Source: an uncultured Clostridia bacterium (lineage in GTDB: Bacteria > Bacillota_A > Clostridia > Oscillospirales > Oscillospiraceae). Taken from it: a stretch of DNA of 13,815 bases. Under the pieces are notes generated by a model. The model worked only from the letters and a program-made list of their open reading frames with translations, had not been told where the DNA came from and ran no database searches. A program made the translations under genes and the position numbers. The stretch covers positions 1 to 13,815 of the forward strand of contig CAMGMW010000011.1 of NCBI GenBank assembly GCA_946059285.1. The letters run 5' to 3'. Of this stretch, positions 1 to 5,041 are shown piece after piece (the first letter of the stretch is position 1; each line of letters begins with the position of its first letter).

Positions 1-353
1 ATCTCAATTCCGATTTCAAAGATGCAAGAGTGCAATGTTTAATTATCAAGGAGAAGGCAGTCCGGACTCCTTTTGCTGCTCCACGGGCATTATCCCAGTT
101 TGTATACTCTTAAATACTATATCACATTTTTCACCGCTTGAAAAGAGGACTTTTCTGAAATCCTGCGCTTCAGGGCGGAAAGATGCTTGCCATTTTCAGG
201 CGCATCGGAAAACACCTCTTTTCGGCGGAATCTATATATTTATATCGCGGCATATCGATTATCATTGGCTGCCGGGGGAGCGTGTCACTGGAATTATTTG
301 GAGCAAAACAGGCAATACTATTCGAAACGGAGTGATGAGCGCTTCACGATATC
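1..353. other. Intergenic/leader region without a supportable gene
   Basis: I see no family-like protein here. The open frames at 35-400 and 187-471 are out of frame with the cyclase gene and have no recognisable motifs. There is a short AT-rich stretch at 231-246, and a 12-mer at 251-262 (CATATCGATTAT) that resembles one arm of the palindrome at 4304-4332 (10 of 12 positions). I could not find a convincing -35/-10 pair for the gene at 366. Any upstream gene lies outside the window. Confidence 0.5.
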
Positions 354-365
354 GGAGGAATTTCC

Positions 366-1211
366 ATGCGGGACAAGGGCTTTGTGGGCTGGTATTTTAA
401 ACATCAGAAGGGAAAGGACAGTATCGCGTTTATTCCCGGCAAGGCAGAGAGCGGATCGTTCGTTCAGATGATTTCAGCGAACGGCTCCCGACAGTTCGAT
501 GTACCGAAGCTTTCGGTGGACGACGGCGTTATTCGGGCCGGAAGCTGCCTGTTTTCAAAGCGCGGCTGCGAAATAGACCTGCCCGGAGTCAGCGGAAGAA
601 TAACCTACGGAAAACTCAGACCGTTGCGCAGCGACATTATGGGACCGTTCCGGTTTCTTCGCATGGAGTGCCGCCACAGCGTCCTCAGCATGATGCACAC
701 GCTCAGCGGAAGCGTAACCGTAGATCATGAACAATATCACTTTAACGGCGGCACGGGATATATTGAAAAGGACAGCGGTACCTCCTTTCCGAGTTCATAC
801 CTATGGCTGCAGTGCAACAGCTTCCCGGAGCCGTGTTCCGTCATGGTGTCAGTTGCGCAGATTCCGTTTTGCGGCGCGAGCTTTAAAGGATGTATCTGCG
901 CCATTGTGTACGGCGGCCGCGAATACCGTCTTACCACCTATAACGGCGTACACATTCATGCGGCTAAAGCCGGACACGTTTGCCTGTCTCAGGGGAAGCT
1001 TCTGCTGGAGATTGATATAGAGCCCTCCCACGACGGGCATCCGCTTTTTGCCCCCGTGATGGGAAGAATGTCCGGTACGATCCGCGAGAGCAGCAACGCT
1101 GACGTCCGTGTACGCCTGTGGGAGCGCGGGAAAGCGGTTTTTGACCTGCAAAGCAATAGCGCTGCCTATGAGTTTGTGCCCGCCATAACGCGACAAGACT
1201 CAGACGGCTGA
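366..1211 (+). CDS. Tocopherol cyclase-family (lipocalin-like) protein
   Basis: This 281-aa protein matches the tocopherol cyclase-like family (PF14249). The most diagnostic stretch is residues 131-153, which begins GYIEKDSGTSFPSSYLWLQC and resembles the family signature of a GYIEKDWG-like segment followed by FPSSWIWLQ. An N-terminal GWYFKHQ (residues 8-14) and an IMGPF motif (91-95) also fit family proteins. In plants and cyanobacteria the family includes the enzyme that closes the chromanol ring of tocopherol. Clostridia do not make tocopherol, so the substrate here is unknown, and a lipid- or isoprenoid-binding beta-barrel role is only inference. There is no signal peptide or membrane segment, so it is probably cytosolic. 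The start is supported by GGAGG at 354-358, seven bases before ATG. The gene stands alone and converges on the minus-strand flavoprotein gene, with a shared terminator between them. Confidence 0.75.
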   Translation: MRDKGFVGWYFKHQKGKDSIAFIPGKAESGSFVQMISANGSRQFDVPKLSVDDGVIRAGSCLFSKRGCEIDLPGVSGRITYGKLRPLRSDIMGPFRFLRMECRHSVLSMMHTLSGSVTVDHEQYHFNGGTGYIEKDSGTSFPSSYLWLQCNSFPEPCSVMVSVAQIPFCGASFKGCICAIVYGGREYRLTTYNGVHIHAAKAGHVCLSQGKLLLEIDIEPSHDGHPLFAPVMGRMSGTIRESSNADVRVRLWERGKAVFDLQSNSAAYEFVPAITRQDSDG

Positions 1212-1642
1212 AAAGACAGCGTGAGCGGATTGGCACGCCGAAGGTCGATGTGAGGTCATCCCTCCAAGCATCGATGCCTGCGCCGCCGCTGCCTGAGGGC
1301 AGATAGACGCGGCTACCCCTGCACTCATTTTCTGACGCTTTTCCGGTCGCCGCCGGATTCCGCCCTCACGATCTCCGGCACCCGTATGTCAAGCACACAA
1401 ACCCTTTGCAAAAGCAGGACCCCCAAAGCACCAAATCTGTTGGTGGTTTGGGGGTCCTGTTCTTGTATTGCTTCGCTGCGCTTATATTTGTAGAGTTTTT
1501 CAGCAAACTATGATTCAAAGTCCAACCGTTTTCAACCGCCTGCCCGACATGCGCTACTTTGCGTGCGCCAAGTGGAGCCTACATTCAGAAGCGGCTGGTC
1601 CTGCTGTGGACCATGGCTCCGTTCCGCTTTTGGCTGTTTATC
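1212..1642. other. Convergent intergenic region, no gene seen
   Basis: This stretch of about 430 bases lies between the 3' ends of two convergent genes. Its only clear structure is the terminator hairpin at 1415-1459. Short open frames around 1468-1640 show no recognisable domain and no ribosome binding site, so I did not call them. I cannot exclude a decayed gene. Confidence 0.5.
1415..1459. terminator. Bidirectional intrinsic terminator between convergent genes
   Basis: The arms CAGGACCCCCAAA (1415-1427) and TTTGGGGGTCCTG (1447-1459) pair perfectly. After one G/G mismatch (1428/1446) the stem continues as CACCAA/TTGGTG around the loop ATCTG (1435-1439). On the plus strand TTCTTGTATT follows. 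On the minus strand CTTTTGC follows. It can therefore stop both the cyclase transcript and the GNAT-flavoprotein transcript. Confidence 0.85.
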
Positions 1643-2326
1643 CTATACCTCGCGATTGCAGATCTTCGCATATGCTTCTTCGGGGATCATCGGCACGGAC
1701 AGTTTTGCCATCGTTTCTTCCGAAATCATGCCGCTTTCGGCATATTCCTGCCCGGCCTGCCGTACGATCTGCAAAAACGGCACTGTGACCGGCGAAGCTT
1801 CCGGCGCGTTGAACATAGGCGCTTCCGGTATGGTTAGGATCGTGGAGTCCTCGCCAAACATCAGCTTGAATTGCAGTGTCATTGCCTCAAAATTGTGCTT
1901 GGCGTTGGGGAAGCCGCAGCCGCAGATCATAAGATAGCGGAGCTTTGTAAAGTCTGCCTGTTCGATATGCTCATATCTGTCGCCGACCTTGCGCATTGCC
2001 ATAGAGGACAACGGCATGGTGCGGTCGATGAGTGCTTTCAGGGGAGCCGGCATCCCGTAGCAATACAGCGGGAAGCTGAACAGCAGCAGATCAGAAGACA
2101 GAATTTCGGTCAGGATTTCCTTCATATCATCTTTCAGCACACATTCCCCGCCATTTCGTTTGCAGGTAAAGCATCCGCGGCAGTATTCAATATGTCTGTC
2201 TGTCACATGAATGGTATGTATTTCGTTGTCCGACACACGGTTCATTCCGTCCAGAAATGCGCCGGTGATGTGCATACAGTCGCTTTGATCCCGCTTTGGA
2301 GAGCCGTTTAATACAAGTATTCTCAT
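1643..2326 (-). CDS. Flavodoxin-fold NAD(P)H-dependent oxidoreductase, iron-sulfur flavoprotein-like
   Basis: This 227-aa protein has the N-terminal beta-strand and phosphate loop of the flavodoxin/NADPH-dependent FMN reductase superfamily (MRILVLNGSPKRDQSDC). A compact cysteine cluster CRGCFTC...GGEC follows at residues 49, 52, 55 and 62. That C-x2-C-x2-C-x6-C spacing fits the archaeal/clostridial iron-sulfur flavoprotein (ISF) motif, so the protein may carry a [4Fe-4S] cluster next to FMN. Some relatives keep the cysteines without a proven cluster. The segment SFPLYCYGMPAPLKALIDR (about residues 84-102) is the usual flavin-site/dimer region. The likely role is two-electron reduction of quinones, disulfides or other small acceptors in the cytosol; the substrate is unknown. 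The start follows AGGAAGG with a six-base spacer inside the upstream acetyltransferase gene and overlaps its stop codon by ATGA, indicating translational coupling. Confidence 0.8.
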   Translation of the reverse strand: MRILVLNGSPKRDQSDCMHITGAFLDGMNRVSDNEIHTIHVTDRHIEYCRGCFTCKRNGGECVLKDDMKEILTEILSSDLLLFSFPLYCYGMPAPLKALIDRTMPLSSMAMRKVGDRYEHIEQADFTKLRYLMICGCGFPNAKHNFEAMTLQFKLMFGEDSTILTIPEAPMFNAPEASPVTVPFLQIVRQAGQEYAESGMISEETMAKLSVPMIPEEAYAKICNREV

Positions 2327-2787
2327 GATATACCTTCCTTTCTGAACAGCGGACCTTCCTCACCATAGCCGTCACGGACAAAACCGTTTTTGAGGAGCAC
2401 GCGCTGTGAGTTGATATTATTCTCCTCGGTTTGCGCAAGAACGCACCGAACATCCTCCTGCGCCAAAGCCCATGCGGTGATACCGCCCGTTGCTTCGGTC
2501 GCATAGCCATGCCCACGATACGGTTCATTGATTCCGTAACCGACTTCGACACAGCCCCTTTCGTCAGGCATTCCTTTAAAACCAATCCCACCGATTACGG
2601 TTTCAGTGCCTTTTATTAGGACTGACCATTCGCAGGCCCATTCTTCATGCCCCGAAATACGGCGCATTTCATCAATCATTTCACGGTAAGCCGCTTTCAT
2701 CTCAGCGTCGGTCTCGGCGTCAAGCAGCGCCTGCATTGCGGGAAAGTCGTTAGGCTTCAGGGTAAGCCTTGCGGTATGTATGATCAT
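2323..2787 (-). CDS. GNAT-family N-acetyltransferase (RimJ/RimL-like)
   Basis: This 154-aa protein shows the GNAT order. An N-terminal IHTARLTLKP strand is typical of RimJ/RimL-type acetyltransferases. The acetyl-CoA pyrophosphate loop is YRGHGYATEAT, matching R/Q-x-x-G-x-G/A. The C-terminal N-x-x-S-x-R-V-L-x-K-N-GF segment is also typical. It would transfer an acetyl group from acetyl-CoA to an amine on a protein or small molecule; the acceptor cannot be read from sequence. I chose the ATG at 2787 because GCGAGGAA lies just upstream and the family N-terminus begins at MIIHTARL. An in-frame ATG at 2817 would add ten atypical residues. It is the first gene of a two-gene operon with the flavoprotein (4-base overlap). 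Confidence 0.85.
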   Translation of the reverse strand: MIIHTARLTLKPNDFPAMQALLDAETDAEMKAAYREMIDEMRRISGHEEWACEWSVLIKGTETVIGGIGFKGMPDERGCVEVGYGINEPYRGHGYATEATGGITAWALAQEDVRCVLAQTEENNINSQRVLLKNGFVRDGYGEEGPLFRKEGIS

Positions 2788-2929
2788 TTCATTTCCTCGC
2801 TCTCCTGATTTTCTCATTTTTGCTTGCCGTACCGGAGCAATGCGGCGCGCAGGCGCCCGAGACTGACGCGCTCGCCACCGTGGAGCATCATGTCCGCGGA
2901 TGGTGCCAACAAAAACATTATCTTATTAT

Positions 2930-2958
2930 ATTGTACACAACCTGCAGCGAAATATCAA
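2930..2958 (-). promoter_or_regulatory. Sigma-A-type promoter for the acetyltransferase-flavoprotein operon
   Basis: On the minus strand TTGATA (2958-2953) is separated by 17 bases from TACAAT (2935-2930). Both hexamers differ from consensus at one position. An alternative -10, TATAAT at 2930-2925, lies just downstream but lacks a good -35. Transcription would begin near 2923 and leave a leader of about 135 nt. Confidence 0.6.
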
Positions 2959-3016
2959 TCGCGTGCTGTGCATTCTATCCGTGTCTGTCTTCCGCTTCCG
3001 ATACTTGCCCGAAACA

Positions 3017-3045
3017 TTGATTTATGAAACATCCTGTGATATGAT
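3017..3045 (+). promoter_or_regulatory. Extended -10 promoter upstream of the lysR-type gene
   Basis: TTGATT (3017-3022) and TATGAT (3040-3045) are separated by exactly 17 bases. TGA directly precedes the -10, giving the extended TGn element. The predicted start is near 3052, about 267 nt before the lysR ATG, so the transcript would have a long leader. It diverges from the acetyltransferase promoter at 2930-2958. Confidence 0.6.
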
Positions 3046-3062
3046 AAAAACAGATTTTGGGA

Positions 3063-3128
3063 CGCTTCCGGTCGTTCTATGGCTGATATATCCGGAAAAA
3101 TGGGATTTATTGTGAACGACCAGAAGCG
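3063..3128 (+). repeat. 15-bp inverted repeat in the lysR 5' leader
   Basis: CGCTTCCGGTCGTTC (3063-3077) and GAACGACCAGAAGCG (3114-3128) are inverted copies with one mismatch, separated by 36 bases. It lies right after the predicted transcription start, so the RNA could form a long stem closing a 36-nt loop. I recognise no known riboswitch class. It could equally be a DNA-level operator. Confidence 0.55.
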
Positions 3129-3217
3129 GCGAAATGAGCGGATTTACAAAAGCGCGGCGTTCTCGAAAAGGGACCCCTCAGGGTTGTGCGTGCTCCGTTT
3201 GAAAAAAGATAAATACG

Positions 3218-3322
3218 ATGAGACCGGACGACCTCCCGGCATATTTTGACGGCAGCGAGGAGCAGAGGACCCCGGAGAGGCAAGCCTATATGCAGTATGA
3301 ATTTTGGGAGGCACCGATATGA
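3218..3322 (+). CDS. Possible 34-aa upstream ORF overlapping the lysR start
   Basis: ATG at 3218 opens a 34-codon frame beginning MRPDDLPAYFDGSEEQRTP and ending in TGA at 3320-3322. It overlaps the lysR ATG (3319) as ATGA, an arrangement typical of translational coupling. The composition is protein-like (acidic middle, aromatic YEFWE end). No clear Shine-Dalgarno sequence precedes it; only the A-rich GAAAAAAGAT is nearby, and I recognise no family. It may be a leader peptide that couples translation to lysR, a fragment of a former gene, or chance. Confidence 0.3.
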   Translation: MRPDDLPAYFDGSEEQRTPERQAYMQYEFWEAPI

Positions 3323-4254
3323 ATATCGTCCATTTGAAATATGCGGTTGAAATTGCAAGAACGGGTTCATTAAACAAAGCGGCGGAAAACCTGTATATGG
3401 CGCAGCCGAATCTGAGCCGGGCAATCAAGGAGCTGGAAGCGGATCTCGGGATAGCGATCTTTGAGCGCTCATCCAGGGGCATGGTTGCGACGCCGGACGG
3501 GGAGGAATTCCTTCGGTACGCGAAGAAGATTCTGGAACAGGTGGACGAGGTTGAGGCTGTTTTCAAGCAGGGGCTGCCCCGGAAACAGCATTTTTCCGTT
3601 TCCGTACCGCGTGCCAGCTATATTGCCGAGGCCTTTGCACGGTTTTCAAAGCAACTTGATCCGCATGAACCGTATGAGCTTTTCTACAAGGAAACCAATG
3701 CCATGCGTGCGATTAAAAACATTTTGCAGGCCGATTATCATCTCGGTGTGATCCGCTATGCCGAAGACTATGACAGGTATTTCAAGGAATCGTTGGAGGG
3801 GAAAGGGCTTGCTTATGAACTGATAACGACGTTTTCATATGTCCTGATCATGAGCCAAAAGCACCCGCTCGCGGATCAGGATGCAATCCGTTTCTCCGAT
3901 TTGAAACCGTTTACCGAAATTGCCCACGCAGATCCCTTCGTTCCGTCCCTCCCGTTTTCTGTGGTTCGGAAGGAGGAATTGACTTCGGATTTCGACAGAC
4001 GGATTTATGTCTTTGAACGCGCCAGTCAGTTTGAATTGCTGTCTGAAAATACAGATACCTTTATGTGGGTGTCGCCGGTGCCCGACGACTTGCTCAAGCG
4101 ATACGGACTCGTGCAAAAATCGTGCGCCGACAACAAACGGCGCTACAAGGATGTTTTGATTTATAAAAAGGAGTATTGCCTGTCGGCGCTTGACAAAAAG
4201 TTCATTACCGAGCTTTGCAATACCAAACGAAAATATGTGGAAAAGAGTCGTTGA
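3319..4254 (+). CDS. LysR-type transcriptional regulator
   Basis: This is a 311-aa protein of normal LysR length. Residues 1-60 form the family winged helix-turn-helix. The helix-turn-helix proper is at about 16-37 (GSLNKAAENLYMAQPNLSRA), followed by IKELEADLGIAIFERSSRGM and a linker helix with TPDGEEFLRYAKKIL. The rest is the periplasmic-binding-protein-like effector domain, with no recognisable ligand signature. I chose ATG 3319 because GGGAGG at 3306-3311 sits seven bases upstream and the family begins directly at MNIVHLKYAVEIA. A TTG at 3304 would include the ribosome binding site. The gene lies directly upstream of, and in the same direction as, the rex-adhE-hydrogenase operon. The palindrome at 4304-4332 has the position expected for a LysR activator site at the operon promoter, so it may control that operon (inference). 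Confidence 0.9.
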   Translation: MNIVHLKYAVEIARTGSLNKAAENLYMAQPNLSRAIKELEADLGIAIFERSSRGMVATPDGEEFLRYAKKILEQVDEVEAVFKQGLPRKQHFSVSVPRASYIAEAFARFSKQLDPHEPYELFYKETNAMRAIKNILQADYHLGVIRYAEDYDRYFKESLEGKGLAYELITTFSYVLIMSQKHPLADQDAIRFSDLKPFTEIAHADPFVPSLPFSVVRKEELTSDFDRRIYVFERASQFELLSENTDTFMWVSPVPDDLLKRYGLVQKSCADNKRRYKDVLIYKKEYCLSALDKKFITELCNTKRKYVEKSR

Positions 4255-4261
4255 CCCTTCG

Positions 4262-4295
4262 AAGCGCCTATGGTTTTCAGGCACGCTTTCTTTTC
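4262..4295 (+). terminator. Weak terminator after the lysR-type gene
   Basis: AAGCGCCT (4262-4269) pairs with AGGC (4279-4282) and GCTT (4285-4288) across a two-base bulge, and TCTTTTC follows. The short bulged stem suggests only partial termination, so some read-through into rex is possible. Confidence 0.4.
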
Positions 4296-4303
4296 GGGAT
4301 GGG

Positions 4304-4332
4304 TTATATCGATAATGGTATTACCGATATAA
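4304..4332. promoter_or_regulatory. 29-bp near-perfect palindrome, probable operator/activator site for the rex operon
   Basis: TTATATCGATAAT (4304-4316) and ATTACCGATATAA (4320-4332) are inverted copies with one mismatch around the spacer GGT. A further TATATC half-site lies at 4337-4342, 32 bp (about three helical turns) from the first. The centre is about 60 bp upstream of the transcription start predicted from the extended -10 at 4367-4372, close to where LysR-type activators bind. It does not match the Firmicute Rex operator (TTGTTAAnnnnTTAACAA). The neighbouring LysR-type protein is the preferred binder, although the exact T-N11-A signature is not centred here. Confidence 0.6.
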
Positions 4333-4343
4333 AAAATATATCA

Positions 4344-4372
4344 TTCCAAAATCGCAAAGAAGGTGCTATGAT
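4344..4372 (+). promoter_or_regulatory. Extended -10 promoter of the rex-adhE-hydrogenase operon
   Basis: TATGAT (4367-4372) is preceded by TGC, forming an extended -10. At a 17-base spacing the -35 is poor (TTCCAA, 4344-4349). A good -10 with a poor -35 is typical of activator-dependent promoters and agrees with the palindrome just upstream. Confidence 0.5.
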
Positions 4373-4398
4373 CCTGTTAGGCAAGGAGGTGTAGCTCA

Positions 4399-5007
4399 AT
4401 GCAGGAGCGTGGTATTACGAGAGCAACGCTCGGAAGACTGCCGATGTATCTGCGTTATCTGCAAAGTCTGCCGGCAGAACAGAAAACCATCTCGGCAGCC
4501 GCGATTTCAAGAGAACTGGGACTTGGCGAGGTTCAGGTCAGAAAGGATCTTTCCTCAGTTTCGTCGGACGGCAGACCCAGAATCGGCTATGTAACGAAGG
4601 ACCTGACGGATCAACTCAAAAAGTATCTTGGACAGAATCAGCCGAGGCAGGCGGTGATTGTCGGCGCCGGAAAGCTTGGACGTGCACTTCTGGACTATGA
4701 CGGGTTTTCCGATTTTGGGATTGAGATTGCGGCGGCGTTTGACGCAAAACTGGAAAAAGAAGAACACTCTGCTTCTGGGAAACCGATTTACCCGCTGGAG
4801 GAGCTTGCGGCATTCTGCTACCGCTCGGATATCCGCATTGGGATCATTACCGTTCCCCAAAGCGCGGCGCAGGAGGTATGCGACAGAATGGTCAAATGCA
4901 ACCTGACCGCTTTATGGAACTTTTCTCCGTGTGTGTTGAAGGTTCCGCCTCATGTGCGGGTGCATCAGGAGAATCTTGCCCTGTCACTGGCATATCTGGT
5001 AAAATGA
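4399..5007 (+). CDS. rex: Redox-sensing transcriptional repressor Rex
   Basis: Rex is a dimeric repressor that binds DNA when NADH/NAD+ is low and is released by NADH, which derepresses fermentation genes. This 202-aa protein is slightly shorter than usual. It has the N-terminal winged helix (about residues 5-75) with the family motif QVRKDLS at about 46-52 and IGY at 62-64. A Rossmann domain follows with VIVGAGKLGRALLDY (GxGxxG at 89-94). The Rex C-terminus ALWNFSP...ENLALSLAYL is also present. The usual glycine-rich turn after the recognition helix is altered (SSVSSDGRPR), so its operator may differ from consensus. The start is fixed by AAGGAGGT at 4383-4390, eight bases before ATG. It is the first gene of the operon, 34 bases before adhE, so Rex would control its own synthesis along with the ethanol and hydrogen genes. 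Confidence 0.95.
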   Translation: MQERGITRATLGRLPMYLRYLQSLPAEQKTISAAAISRELGLGEVQVRKDLSSVSSDGRPRIGYVTKDLTDQLKKYLGQNQPRQAVIVGAGKLGRALLDYDGFSDFGIEIAAAFDAKLEKEEHSASGKPIYPLEELAAFCYRSDIRIGIITVPQSAAQEVCDRMVKCNLTALWNFSPCVLKVPPHVRVHQENLALSLAYLVK

Positions 5008-5041
5008 ATTCAAAACAGTCATCGTGAAAAGAGGTAAAAAG

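Noticed and set aside
1468..1937. Several overlapping plus-strand frames opposite the end of the flavoprotein gene
   Set aside because: They are mutually overlapping, lack ribosome binding sites, and are antisense to a convincing gene for most of their length.
3064..3074. 11-mer GCTTCCGGTCG repeated at 13637-13647, with a similar string near 1337-1348
   Set aside because: Flanks are unrelated and the match is short, so chance is the simplest explanation.
3063..3318. Known riboswitch (molybdenum cofactor, THF, fluoride) or hammerhead ribozyme in the lysR leader
   Set aside because: CTGAT/GGAAA and CCGG-rich segments looked suggestive, but the conserved cores of these classes could not be matched by eye.
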